Below are positions 1 to 11,697 of a stretch of DNA of 64,000 nt, piece by piece. Source of the stretch: Apium graveolens (taxonomy: Eukaryota; Streptophyta; Magnoliopsida; Apiales; Apiaceae); contig NC_133650.1 in assembly GCF_009905375.1 (NCBI RefSeq), positions 303,463,203 to 303,527,202 on the forward strand. The letters are read 5' to 3'. The position numbers and the translations under genes were made by a program. Under the pieces are notes generated by a model. That model saw only the letters and a program-made list of their open reading frames with translations, did not search any database and was not told where the DNA came from. Position 1 is the first letter of the stretch. Each line of letters begins with the position of its first letter.

Positions 1-34
1 CGATCCAAGTATCAGAGTACTTCGTTTCGGATGC

Positions 35-1809
35 TTATGGATTGCAAACAAGAGTCGCTGGATAGAAAGCAGCCGGAGAACAGCCACGTCTATTTGGACA
101 AATGAACAAACCTGTATTGCTACTGATTTCCACGGTATCATCATAGTACAACTGTTCCATATCGAATCCGAGTTGGAAAAGAATGGGGTACATGATCCCA
201 AAACAGTGCCTCTGAAATACGAGGGCTAGGTCGTCCCTTCTCTTAGATGCATTCGGAGATTCAAAGAAGATCAGAAGATCTTCCGGTACATCCTCAAATA
301 GAGTGTGTAGCAGGAACCTTATTTGGTTGGCTTGATGCCCGGGATAATCAGTTTCATCTTCAATTGATTTACCAATATCATCAATCCACTCCTTGACATT
401 CAATGATTCACTTAGATAATCGAATTTAGACTCAATAATGGATTCCATCATCCTGGTAAAAGCAGGTTCAAAACACTCCATCCAAAAATCAAAATGCCGT
501 CCCAAAACTAGTTCACTAGTAGCCTTCCACAGGGATTTAACCTTTGAAGCAGACACACTGTTGAGCCATTTTAGACTCCCACTAAACACATGATCGTCTT
601 GTAATGATGCCCGAATGAATCTTCTCCTCAACAAGTGAGATTTGTTGAACATTCTCAAAAGCATTAATCAAATACTTTCCAGAAATTTGTCCGTCACTAG
701 AGGAAATCATGCTATAGAAACATTTATCAACCCATTCCAAACAAAAGCGTTTGGTTTGATCAAACAAATCAATCATACTCTGAGCAAAGGAATACTATGA
801 GTCAATTTCGAAATCTGGATTTGGTAATTCAATAAAGAGTTCAGAAAGAGGAGGGTCGAGTGAAGTGAGAAGGGTTTATTTTAACAGCGGTGTGTTACGA
901 GAGGATAAGGGCAGAAACAATTTGTTAAAGAGTATAAGATCCTGTTGGGGCCTTCCTCTACCAACTTAAGGTTTTAGATGGACTGGTTACTTAACATGGT
1001 ATCATAGCTCGGTTTAGGGAGAGACTCGGGTTCTAGTCCTCCCGCCCCCATTTATTTAATTTAAATATTGTTTGTTGATATTGGTATTGGTATTGGTTGT
1101 ATTTGTCGTTGTCAATCGTCGTTGTCAATCATAGCGAAAAGTATCGTACGATTGAGGGGGAGTGTTAAAGAGTATAAGATCCTGTTGGGGCCTTCCTCTA
1201 CCATCTTAAGGTTTTAGATGGATTGGTTACTTAACACAATTGACCAACATGGGCAAGAGTAAGTTTAACTATGTTTGTAATATCGCAAAACAAATTATTG
1301 ACATGAGAAGGATCATCAACCAAACAAGCAATTGTTTTGTGTGAAATACATGACGTTCTAGAATCGAAAAACAAATCTAAAACAGTGATTTGATCAATTA
1401 ACGTAACGGCAGCAAGGGCATCAGCAGAATCATTAACCGATAAATCCATTGACAACAACCTTTCACGACTTCGATTTGAAATCTCGAGCCGAAGACTATC
1501 AATAATAGGATTACATACATTATCAAAAATAGCATCTTCATAATTTTCATTTATCCATAAACTAGAATAAACATAGGTGCATTTGATTAACCTAATTGCC
1601 GACTTCACGTGCATGGATTAATCTAAATAGCCTTGGATAATATCAGGTGTATCCACTAAGTAGTTGATTCGGCTTACAATTCTGTGATTCATAACGCTGG
1701 TGGATGCTTTAAAGTTTTGTAATTCTTCATGAAAAAGCTTCTTCAATCGGAGGATAACATCGGTGTTGATATTAGAGTCTTTCAACAATATTATCAATTG
1801 GTTCATCAT
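35..1809 (-). pseudogene. COG1-like gene fragment (conserved oligomeric Golgi complex subunit 1), disrupted
   Basis: Minus-strand coding traces resemble the N-terminal part of plant COG1, a subunit of the Golgi vesicle-tethering COG complex. Matching blocks, in order, are YLVDTPDIIQGYLD, DSADALAAVTLID, HVGQL, KYLINAFENVQ, GSLKWLNS and PEDLLIFFESP. The identification is from remembered family patterns, not a search. The copy is broken. There are stops in one shared frame at 1618-1620, 876-878 and 795-797 once the TRIM insertion (923-1236) is set aside. A frameshift follows near 610-660, before the last open block (35-664). Only a few hundred codons of a protein of roughly a thousand remain, and no intron is evident, so this is a partial gene duplicate or retrocopy. 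The first methionine of the visible block is at 1809, but that need not be the original start. Confidence 0.8.
923..1236 (+). mobile_element. TRIM (terminal-repeat retrotransposon in miniature), complete
   Basis: Two 74-bp terminal repeats, 923-996 and 1163-1236, begin TGTTAAAG and end TTAACA and differ at two positions by eye. The first is followed at once by TGGTATCATAGCTCGG (997-1012), a match to the plant initiator-Met tRNA primer site. The second is preceded by a purine tract, GAGGGGGAG (about 1154-1162). A 5-bp target duplication, CAATT, lies at 918-922 and 1237-1241. The 166-bp interior has no coding capacity, so the element depends on proteins from other retroelements. It sits inside the COG1-like fragment. 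Confidence 0.95.
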
Positions 1810-2129
1810 CTATGCTTCTTTTTCTTTTCTTTTTATATGCAAATCTTTCTTTTTTTTACTCTCTGGTCCATAATTCGATATGATTTGAATGCACCGGTAT
1901 AATAATTATTTTTAATTTTTTTTATAAATTAATATATATATATATATGTTAAATTTTAATTTAATAAAAAACAAAAAATATTAATTTAATTATTTTTTTA
2001 TTTTCAAATTTTTAAGTTTCTATTTTTATATATTTTTAATTAGTTTTTAGAGATTAGACGAGTTTTTTATTGCAATAATAATACTCCCTCTATCCATTAT
2101 ATAGGATAGATTACTTTTTTCGGATATAT
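1810..2129. other. AT-rich intergenic stretch
   Basis: Mostly poly-A/T runs and an AT dinucleotide run near 1931-1946. I see no gene, RNA or clear repeat. Confidence 0.6.
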
Positions 2130-3855
2130 TTTTAGATAACACAATTTTTTGAATACGTACTTTATTTATTTTTTATAAATAAATATATTATATTTTTTTG
2201 GAAGATACTAACATATTTTTAAGAATGTGTTAGGATTGAATTTGAGGAAAAGTTGTACTGGATCAGAGGAAGCGTAAAATATTGGAACAGAGGATAGAAA
2301 ATTGTCTAAGAGATAAAAGTTTCTGCAAGATATAAAATTGTGTTAGAGATAAAATTGTAGATAAAGCATGTCGCTTAAATGCGGTTTACTTTGGTTCGCG
2401 TGGTTTGCAGGCTATTGCGTGAGCTCGTAGGGTTTATACAGTGTGCACCTGAAGAGTAGCGGCTACGGGTTACCTACGATAAAAAAATTGTAGATAGAAT
2501 TTTATTAAAATGGTGGTTGGGTATAATACTAATTTTTTAAAAAATATTTTCAAAATTTCATAATTAAGGTTATTTAGGTTAAATCTATTCTAAAGGTAAT
2601 CAGATAAAATCTACATGTACCAAAAACTAAGTTTCGGCGATTAAAAAATAATGTTTTATCTATAATAATATAGTATATACTTGTAATTGTGTGGAATAAT
2701 ATTATAATCTTTGATTGTTTCATATATATTGTAAATTATTTATAATGATAATCTTATTTTGAAAATAATTTTGACATTTGTAATCTCTAAATTTATAATC
2801 TTTTGATATTTGTCCTATATATCTTTAATTATTATGATTATCTGATTAAATTTGAAAGAGTTTGACTTTGATAAAAGAGTTTAAGAAAAAGTTAATTGTA
2901 AATAATATATATAATTCTAACTAAAATATAATTGTTTGAGTTTTGATTTGCGATAATTAAATTTGGTGGATTGTGAGTTTTAACTAATTGTTGTCGGGAT
3001 AGAGGAGGCGTATAAAAGCGGAAGAAAGACGTACGCTTGATAGAGAAGTGTGACATAGTGGGAGAGGTTTCTGCGAGAAACAAAATTGTATCGAAGATAA
3101 AATTGCAAATTAAACTTTATAGAAAGATGGTTGGGAATAATACTAATTTTATAACATTTATTTTCAAAATATTTGTAATTAAACGTATTTAGGTAAATAT
3201 ACTTTAAGGATAATTAGATAAAATCTATCTATAGCAAAAAATAGGTTCAGACGGCCAAAATTTTACTTTTTGACTATTATAATACTGTATAAATTTGTAA
3301 TCGTGTAACGATAATATTGTATTTTTTGTCTGTTTCATATTTGTTGTAAATTATTTATGATGCCAATTTTATTTTGAAAATATTTTTGACATTTGAAATT
3401 TCCGTATTTATAACCTTCTGATTAATTGTCCTTTTTATCTTTAATTATTTTGATTGTTTACACAAATATGGAAAAGTTTGATTTTGAATAAAAGAGTTTA
3501 GGAAGAAGCCGAAGTTGATTGTAAGTAGTATAAATTCTGACCTGTATATAATTGAAGAGATTGTAGTTATATTGGATACATATTTTATTTATTTTTTAAT
3601 AAATAAACCTACTTAATTTGTAGAAGGTGCTAACAAATCTTTAGGAAAATGTTTAGATTGGAGTTGTGATGATTGAATTTGGTGGATTGAATTTCAACTA
3701 ATTGTTGTCAAGATACATGTAATATTAAAAAATAGAATTTTACGGGAGAGATAAAACTGTATCGGAGAGAGGGAGAGGTTTTTGCGAGATTGAAAATTGT
3801 CTCAGAAATACAATTGTTTAGAATAATGGTTGCGTACAAATACTAATTTATAAAC
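2130..3855. repeat. Diverged tandem repeat, about 2.5 units of 0.6-0.75 kb, non-coding
   Basis: Blocks recur in the same order. The stretch from about 2521 (AATACTAATTTT, then TAGATAAAATCTA-like and TGTAAATTATTTAT blocks, ending near 2930) is repeated with many differences from about 3137 to 3550. The block from about 2145 (TTTATTTATTTTTTATAAATA, TACTAACA, GTTTAGATTG-like) recurs near 3580-3665. AATTTGGTGGATTG at about 2958 recurs at 3678. Spacing between copies is about 610-730 bp because of indels. No ORF of note. I cannot name the source. It may be decayed transposon DNA. Confidence 0.6.
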
Positions 3856-4224
3856 AAATAACAAGCATGTGGTTCGAATGTAAGAAAATCATGGCTGATT
3901 TTACAATAGCTTTAATCAAACTACCCTCGAATTGCTCTTGTTTACTTTTTATGCTTAACTAGCATAAAAACTCGTGCGAGACATGGGTAATTTTCTAGAT
4001 TCATTTATACAAACAACGTAAAGTATTCTTCATTATCTGTTTATTATCAAAAAATTATAATAATCGCAAGTATAACTCATATAAGTTTTTTTGTCGGGGT
4101 ATAACTCATATAAGTTGATTAATTATCGAGTAAGTGATTTGTATATAAATTTTGCTAATCTCCATAATACTAATACATCTGACATGTAATTGAAGTACAA
4201 ATAAGGTAGATTTCATGTAACTGA
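3856..4224. other. Intergenic stretch, nothing recognised
   Basis: AT-rich DNA between the tandem repeat and the retroelement remnant. No supported gene, RNA or repeat. Confidence 0.5.
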
Positions 4225-5163
4225 AGAGGTGAGAGGAAGAGCAGAAAGCCTCATGATGATTCAGAAACACAGAAAATCCTAAAAATCCAAACACAACCAA
4301 CTCAAACCTCGGCTCAACCTAATATATCAATTATCTCGAACATCAAACCTTCCCAAACATCTAAGCCAAAATTTATGTACAAACAAATAACCAACTCTTT
4401 CCTAAAAATTCCAATCACCTCAAGCCACACTAATCTCAAGAAAATGATAACCCTACCTTTAGCCAAGCCTTCACTAAAATTCAAGTACAAATCTGTTGGG
4501 AGAAAACCTAAAAAAGTCAAGCCTGTAAATAAAGAAGAAGTCACTGAAAGGGTCATCTGGAATTGTTTTAAGGAGTCTGACTTTCTACCTCTAAATTGGT
4601 GCACCTCAGATGAAGACCATTTCCAACATGTAGTTGAGGAAATTGTTAGAGTTTGGATTGTATCCCTGAGAGAAGTTAGAATTTATTTTAAGGATGGTAC
4701 ATTCACTTTTCTTGGCAAAAACTTAATGGATTCTTTGTCTCCCACAGAAATTAAGAGAGTGATAAGTTTGTTAAAGGACAAGGATACTGCTACAAGGGCA
4801 TGGAGATCAGCTCTGGCTGAATGGTTGATTGAAATGGAGGAAACAACGAAAAGAAATTAGGCTGAAGCTGGAGAAAAAAGAAGGAGGCATGATGAAGAAA
4901 TAGATATGTACATAAAAAGATCTGAAGAGTTGAAAGCAAAAGGAATGAGCAGAATTTCCAAAGATGGGAGATTTCTAAACATCAAAGCTGGTGGATTTTC
5001 AAGATTCTGCTTAGAGGTTCTGGACAATGGTTATCCTAAGGCAGCGAGACAAAAACTCGTAGAAGCTCTAAGTGGAACACTTATCATAGAAGAACTTGAA
5101 ATTCTTGATCACTTGAAGGATAAACTTAGAAAAGAAGCAGACGTAAAAACTGTCTTCACCTGA
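4225..5163 (+). pseudogene. C-terminal remnant of a copia post-pol ORF (older element)
   Basis: One reading frame runs from about 4225, with ATGs from 4375, to the TGA at 5161-5163. It is broken by one TAG at 4858-4860. The left part is Gln/Pro/Thr-rich and the rest is charged and helical. Its place, directly before a polypurine tract and an LTR, matches the end of the post-pol ORFs of the two other copia families in this window, whose C-terminal regions are also charged and helical. Residue-level similarity to those is weak, so assignment rests on context. The 5' part of this element is missing upstream. Function is unknown. Confidence 0.55.
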
Positions 5164-5312
5164 TACTTGTAACCATTGAACCTTGTGAATCTTATGTTGT
5201 ACAAGTTGTAATTCTATCAAGCTTTATTTATTAATTTTATCTTCCATCATTTTTAAACTTGGGGTTAGTCTTGTTAACATACATGAATTTGTGTTAAGCA
5301 ATCTTCTCATAA

Positions 5313-5324
5313 ATTGGGGGAGAT
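5313..5324 (+). promoter_or_regulatory. Polypurine tract of the older copia element
   Basis: ATTGGGGGAGAT lies directly before the LTR that begins TGTTGTAAAAG at 5325. The same ATTGGGGGAGAT or TTGGGGGAGAT core precedes the 3' LTRs at 17982 and 35849. It is the expected primer for plus-strand DNA synthesis. Confidence 0.8.
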
Positions 5325-5672
5325 TGTTGTAAAAGACATGCATGTACTTTAACAAGACTAAGATATTTTGTCAACCCTAAGTAAGTTGTATTGTTATCTT
5401 AATTTGTATTTTGTACTTGTAACATTTAAAGTCTGTAAAAATGTCAAAGGAGCAGACTGGAGCCTTTTTCTATAAACAGTGTCAAGCCTAAGAATTCTAT
5501 GTGGAAGAAGATCAAGAAGATCATGCCTCGGAAGAATTATGAAGAAGCTTGGAGTTGAATAAATCTGTTTTAGAAAAAATACTCTAAGTCAAGATCTCTA
5601 CAAGTCACAGATTTAATGTTATAGAGAAGTCATTCGAGAACTCCAGAATGACTTATAGAGAACTCAGAAAGC
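5325..5672 (+). mobile_element. Older copia LTR, left part, split by the nested element
   Basis: Starts TGTTGTAAAAG after the polypurine tract and is interrupted at 5672 by the complete copia element. The LTR resumes at 18601, after the duplicated AAAGC. The joined LTR would be about 1442 bp. Its interior carries GAGAACTC and ACAAGTCA-type motifs shared with the right part. Confidence 0.8.
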
Positions 5673-6286
5673 TGTTAGATATATTTGATAATGTCATGGC
5701 TAATATGTTTTATGTTTAACTTTCAAATCTTACTTGAACAGGATAAATCAGTACTTAACTGTTGATCAGTACTTATACTGGAAGTCAGGACTTAAGGATA
5801 TCAGTACTTATGTTATCAGGAGATAATCATCAGAAGATAGATATCAGAACTTAAGTGTTGAAGGACGATCAGATAAGGACAGTAGCTGATTAAAGGAAAG
5901 AAGATCAAGATAAACATAAGAAGAGATATGAATGAAGAAGGAATTCTGTAAAGAATGGAATACTTGGAAGAAAAGATATCTGATTGATATATTTTAGGAA
6001 GCAGAATTATATTCCATATCAATTAGCGATTATCTTGTAACTGTGTAGTATATAAACACAGACATAGGGTTTACACTATAAGTGTTATCATTATTCGAGA
6101 AGATTATTCATTGTAACCCTAGCAGCTCTCGTGATATTGTTCATCACTGAGAGGTAACAGTTCCATACTGTAACAGAGTTTATTATTTCAATAAAGTATA
6201 TTTTCTGTTACTTAAGTTCTTAAAGTTCGATTTGAGTGTACTATACACTGTATTCACCCCCTCTACAGTATGTGTGTGACCTAACA
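5673..6286 (+). repeat. 5' LTR of the complete copia element
   Basis: 614 bp, TG...CA. A TATA box, TATATAAA, is at 6049-6056. GTACTTA and ATCAGAACTTAAG motifs recur. The end, ATTCACCCCCTCTACAG then GTGTGTGACCTAACA, resembles the end of the older LTR at 19694. Confidence 0.95.
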
Positions 6287-6288
6287 AG

Positions 6289-6300
6289 TGGTATCAGAGC
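6289..6300 (+). promoter_or_regulatory. Primer binding site (initiator-Met tRNA)
   Basis: TGGTATCAGAGC begins two bases after the 5' LTR, the standard plant copia primer site complementary to the 3' end of initiator-Met tRNA. Confidence 0.95.
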
Positions 6301-6342
6301 CTATCTGTTAACACACATACAGTTAAAGATCCAAACACAATC

Positions 6343-8334
6343 ATGTCGGACACAGAAACTCCAACTAAGCCTACCAAAACTGAGGAACCACCAAAGACAC
6401 AAATTCAGAGTCGGTATGAGACCATCAGAGTTCCCATACTGAGACCATCTGAATATCCCATATGGAAGGTAAGGATGACCGTGTTCCTGGAAGCAACAGA
6501 TCCAGAATACCTTGATAGAATCAAGGAAGGCCCTCACAAACCAACCAAGCTCGCAGTTGCAGTTGCAGGTGAAGCAGCAAAGATCGTACCAAAGGAGAAG
6601 AGTGATTATACTGCTGAAGATATAGCATCAATTGCTAAGGATGCCAAGGTACGACACTTACTGCATAGTGCCATTGATAATGTAATGTCAAACAGGGTAA
6701 TCAACTGCAAGACTGCTAAGGAGATATGGGATGCTCTGGAAATAAGGTGTCAGGGAACGGAGACAATTAAGAAGAACAGGAAGACAATACTCACTCAAGA
6801 GTATGAACACTTTGACTCAAAGACTAATGAGTCATTGAATGATTTATATGATAGATTTGTCAAACTTTTGAATGATTTATCATTGATTAATAAAGAGTAT
6901 GATCTTGAAGATTCAAACCTTAAGTTCCTGTTAGCTCTTCCTGAATGCTGGGATTTGAAGGCAAAGACAATAAGAGACAACTATAATCTTGATGAAACAA
7001 CTCTTGACGAAATCTATGGTATGCTCAAGACTCATGAGCTTGAGATGGAACAAAGAAGCAAGAGGAAAGGAGGAAAGTCAAGGACAGTTGCTCTTAAGGC
7101 TGAAGAAGAATCCCCCAAAGCAGCTTCCTCAAAGAAAGACAAGGGTAAAGCTCTTTTCATAAAGTCTAATACTGAGTCATCAAGTTCTGAGAGTGATGAT
7201 GACTCAGATTCTGAAAGCTTGCCTGAGACTGATGCTGAGAGCAGTTCTGAAGCTGCTGAAACAAAGGTACCTCAAACTACTTATGCTTTTCATATTGATG
7301 ATATTAATGAGTTGAGAAGATATCTTAAAACCATGTTTGTTAGTTATAGAGATTAAATTTTAACATGTGAGAGATTAACTTCTGAAAATCTTGCATTTAA
7401 GAAAAGAAATGATTTCTTAGAAAAAGAGTTAGTCATGTTCCATCAAACTCAGAAGGATAGAGATGATGCCTTTTATGTTAGGGATGAAGTGCTAAAAATG
7501 AATGAATCTCTAAAAACTGAGTTAGAAAAGGAAAGAGAGATTATCAGAACTTGGACTAACTCTGGCAAAACAACTCAAAATTTGCTAAGTAGTGGAAACT
7601 GGAAAGAGGGCTTAGGTTATGGAGAAGATAAGAATGATAAAGGAACTGAAGAAATTAAGCCTGTTGATAAGCAAAATCCAAAGTTAAAACCTGTTAAGTT
7701 TGTAACTGTAAAGTCTGAAAATGAGAAATCAGAAGTTACAAAGGAATTAACTTCTGACAAACTAAAACAGGAAAAGACAGCTGAAGTGAACATAGGCTTA
7801 ATGACAAAGAAGCAGCTTAAGCATAAGCTGAAAGATGTTAAGAATGCAAACAAGGTAAAATCACCTAGGAAAAATAGGAATGGAAAGGAAGGTGTGAATA
7901 AAAGCAATAATTATAAACCTGTTCCTGATGCTTCTAGGAAAACATGTCATAACTGTGGAAGTTCTAACCATCTGGCTTCTTTTTGCAGGAAGAATAAGAA
8001 TATTAACTCCTTACCTTCAAAATCAGGAGTTAAGAGTCAGTCTGTTAGATACAAACCACAAAATCCTTGTTTTCATTGTGGTAGTTTATGGCATTCCATT
8101 TATACTTGTAAGGAATATAATAGCTTGTACTATGATTATTATCAAATAAAACCTTCTTTGAAGAAAGTTTCCATTGTTCCTTCTAGTGTAAATTCTGATT
8201 CAAAGTCTGATAGTGTAAGTTCTGATAAGAAAAATGTTAACATAAACTCTGATGCTAAATCCGCTGCAAATGTTAACAAACTTAAAAAGGCCAAAGGATC
8301 CAAGCAAGTCTGGGTCCTTAAAACTAATAATTAG
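6343..8334 (+). pseudogene. gag: copia gag region, one in-frame stop
   Basis: Capsid and nucleocapsid region. Residues about 30-240 match the copia-type gag fold, with blocks RPSEYPIWKVRM, AKEIWDAL and MLKTHELEME. A Ser/Asp/Glu-rich stretch and a Lys-rich stretch follow. Two CCHC zinc knuckles, CHNCGSSNHLASFC and CFHCGSLWHSIYTC, lie near residues 535 and 580. One TAA at 7354-7356 splits the frame, which otherwise stays open to the TAG at 8332-8334. ATG 6343 is chosen because it is the first ATG after the primer site and opens the conserved frame. The region is in the same frame as pol, so gag and pol were probably one polyprotein or separated only by stops. Confidence 0.9.
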
Positions 8335-8346
8335 TGGTCTTTGTGA

Positions 8347-11300
8347 TTGCAGGGCAACAGGAAAAATATTCTAGTTCTGGACAGTGGATGTTCAGGACAT
8401 ATAACTGGAAATAAGGCCCTACTATCAGACTTTGTGGAGAAAGCTGGCCCAAGTGTTTCTTATGGAGATGGCAACATTGGAAAAACATTGGGATATGGCA
8501 ATATCAATCTTGGAAATGTCATAATTAAAGAAGTAGCTCTGGTCTCAGGACTTAAACACAACCTACTGAGTATAAGTCAAATCTGTGACAGAGGTTATCA
8601 TGTTGATTTCTTTGAAGAACACTGTGAAATTGTGAGTAAATCTAAAGGCAAAGTTATTCTTAAAGGATATAGGCGTGGTAACATTTATGAAGCTAAGCTT
8701 TCAACAAGTACTGATGGTTCTGCAATCTGTCTGATGAGTAGAGCATCAATTGAAGAAAGCTGGAATTGGCAAAAGAAACTCTCTCATTTAAATTTCAACA
8801 ATATAAATGAACTGGTCAAGAAAGATCTTGTGAGAGGATTGTCAAAAACAGTATTTGCTCCTGATGGTCTTTGTGATTCCTGTCAGAAAGCAAAACAAAG
8901 AAAATCTTCATTCAAGAGCAAGACTGAATCATCAATTCTTGAGCCTTATCATCTACTACATGTTGATCTATTTGGTCCAGTAAATGTCATGTCTATTGCA
9001 AAGAAGAAGTATGCGTTGGTCATAGTGGATGAGTTCACCAGATACACATGGGTGTATTTCTTGCACACAAAAAGTGAAACTGCATCTATCTTGATTGATC
9101 ATGTCAAACAGCTGGATAAAATGGTCAAAGATTCTGTGAAAAAATTAAGGAGTGATAATGGCACTGAGTTCAAGAATTTGATAATGGAAGAGTTCTGCAA
9201 AAACCATGGAATAAAGCAGGAATTTTCTGCTCCTGGAACTCCACAGCAGAATGGAGTTGTTGAAAGAAAGAATAGGACTCTCATTGAAGCTGCACGTACA
9301 ATACTTGAAGAAGCGAAGCTTCCAACCTATTTCTGGGCTGAAGCTGTGCAGACTGCTTGTTTTACTCAAAATGCAACACTCATTAACAAGCATGGAAAAA
9401 CACCATATGAGATGGTGAAGAAAAAGAAGCCAAATCTGAAATATTTTCATGTATTTGGATGTAAGTGTTTTGTTCTCAAGACTCATCCTGAACAGCTATC
9501 AAAGTTTGATCTAAAAGCTGATGAAGGAATCTTTGTTGGATATCCACTTTCCACAAAAGCCTTTAGAGTCTATAATTTGAGAACAAAAGTGGTCATGGAA
9601 TCTATCAATGTCTCTTTTGATGACAAGAAGATTACTGGTCTTGAAGATTTCATTGACCATGATCAGCTGAGATTTGAAAATGAAGACTCAAATTCTGATA
9701 CTGAAAATCCTGACAGTCTAAGTCCTGATACTGTAAACTCTGATGGATTAAACTCTGATGTTATTGAAACTGTGGTAACTACGTCAAAGGAAGATGCACC
9801 TATGCAGGGGGAGCATACTCAAGATCCTACCTCATCTTAAGAAACATCAGAACATGCATCTGGCTCTTCAAGTTCTGATTCGTCAAGTTCTGATAAGCCA
9901 AGTTCTGATAGTGCTGAAAATCTAAATACTGAAGAATTCAACTCAGAGAGCATAGTTTCAGGGGGAGCATCAGAAAATGAAAATGAAGATAGCATGGATC
10001 ATGGGGGAGCATCCAGTTCTAGAGACAACCTTCCATCTGCAAGGAAGTGGACAAAATCACATACACCTGATTTGATAATTGGAAATCCTGATGCAGGTGT
10101 CAGAACTAGAACAGGTACTTCAAATGAATGTCTCTACAATTCTTTTCTCTCTCAGACTGAGCCAAAGAAAGTTGAAGAAGCTCTTCAAGATGCTGATTGG
10201 GTGCAAGCAATGCAGGAAGAGTTAAATGAATTTGAAAGAAACAAAGTCTGGACCCTAGTGCCAAGACCAAAGAATAGATCTGTTGTTGGTACAAAATGGG
10301 TATTCAGAAATAAAACTGACAGTGATGGCATAATTACAAGGAATAAGGCAAGGCTGGTTGCAAAAGGATATTCTCAATATGAAGGAATTGATTATGATGA
10401 AACATTTGCACCAGTTGCTAGGTTAGAAGCCATAAGGATATTTTTGGCTTATGTTGCTCACAAAAAGTTTACTGTCTTTCAAATGGATGTGAAAAGTGCT
10501 TTTCTCAATGGAGAATTGGAGGAGGAAGTATATGTTGAACAACCTCCAGGCTTTGTAGATTCCAAACATCCAGATTATGTCTACAGGCTTGATAAAGCAC
10601 TTTATGGACTTAAGCAAGCTCCTAGAGCATGGTATGAGACTTTAGCTCAGTTTCTTCTGGAAAGTGGATTCAACAGAGGAACAATAGACAAAACACTATT
10701 CTACCTCAACCATGGAAATGACTTACTTCTGGTCCAGATATATGTTGATGATATCATTTTTGGATCTACAAATGACAAACTTTGCAAGAAGTTTGCCAAA
10801 CTAATGCAGTCAAGATATCAGATGAGTATGATGGGGTAACTTAGCTATTTTCTGGGCCTTCAAGTCAAGCAGAATGAAGAAGGCACTTTCATTTGTCAAT
10901 CTAAGTACACCAGAAACTTGCTGAAGAAATTTGGAATGCAAGATTGTTCAAGTGCATCCACTCCCATGGCCACTGCAACAAAACTGGATAATTATACTGG
11001 TAAATCAGTAGATATTACTGACTACAGAGGTATGATTGACTCTCTACTCTATCTAACTACTAGTAGACCTGATATCATGTATGCTACCTGTCTTTGTGCA
11101 AGATTTCAAGCAGATCCAAGAGAACCTCACTTAACAGCTGTGAAAAGAATCTTTATATATCTTAAAGGAACAGCTGATCTGGGATTGTGGTATCCTAGAG
11201 AATCAGACTTTAAACTAATAGGTTACTCAGATGCAGATTTTGCTGGCTGCAAAATTGACAGGAAAAACACAAGTGAAAGCTGCCAATTTCTTGGAGGCAG

Positions 11301-11697
11301 ATTGGTTTCTTGGTTCAGCAAGAAACAAAAGTCAATTTCCACATCAACTGCAGAAGCAGAGTATATTGCTGCAGGAAGCTGTTGTGCACAGATTCTTTGG
11401 ATGAAGAATCAGTTACTGGATTATGGGTTAACATATTTCAAAATCCCTATTTACTGTGATAATCAAAGTGCTATTGCTATAACAGGTAATCCAGTTCAAC
11501 ACTCTATGACAAAGCACATCAGCATCAGGTACCACTTCATCAGGGAACATATGGATGAAGGTACATTGGAATTGCATTTTGTTCCCACAGATCAACAACT
11601 AGCAGATATCTTCACAAAACCACTGTGTGAAGCTACTTTTACAAGATTGGTAAATGAACTTGAAATGGTTTCAGGTTCTTTCTCTAAATCTGCTTAG
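8347..11697 (+). pseudogene. pol: copia pol: protease, integrase, reverse transcriptase, RNase H
   Basis: It continues the gag frame after stops at 8332-8334 (TAG) and 8344-8346 (TGA). Protease: LDSGCSGHITG. GAG-pre-integrase zinc finger: LSHLNF...CDSCQKAKQ. Integrase catalytic core: HVDLFGP, RSDNGTEFKN and PQQNGVVERKNRTL, which supply the DDE residues. Reverse transcriptase: [27 protein letters not shown], and the catalytic YVDDIIFGS near 10741. RNase H: SDADFAGC, STAEAEYIAAGSCC, IYCDNQSA and the terminal YHFIREH region. Further stops lie in the same frame at 9838-9840 and 10837-10839. There is no frameshift over 1785 codons of gag-pol. Between integrase and RT is an acidic Ser/Asp/Asn-rich linker containing three GGGGGAGCAT purine tracts. 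Confidence 0.95.
9805..10012 (+). promoter_or_regulatory. Three central polypurine-tract-like motifs
   Basis: CAGGGGGAGCAT at 9805-9816 and 9959-9970, and ATGGGGGAGCAT at 10001-10012, resemble the 3' tract TTGGGGGAGAT. They lie between the integrase and RT coding parts. A similar CAGGGGGAGAAAGA sits at the same place in the decayed pol at 21037-21050. A role in plus-strand priming is inference. Confidence 0.4.

Noticed and set aside
7617..7907. Minus-strand Phe/Ser-rich ORF inside gag
   Set aside because: Shadow of the Lys-rich gag region in the opposite frame.
8332..8346. TAG/TGA between gag and pol as programmed readthrough
   Set aside because: Two close stops, no CARYYA-type context after the TAG, and further stops elsewhere in the ORF make decay more likely.
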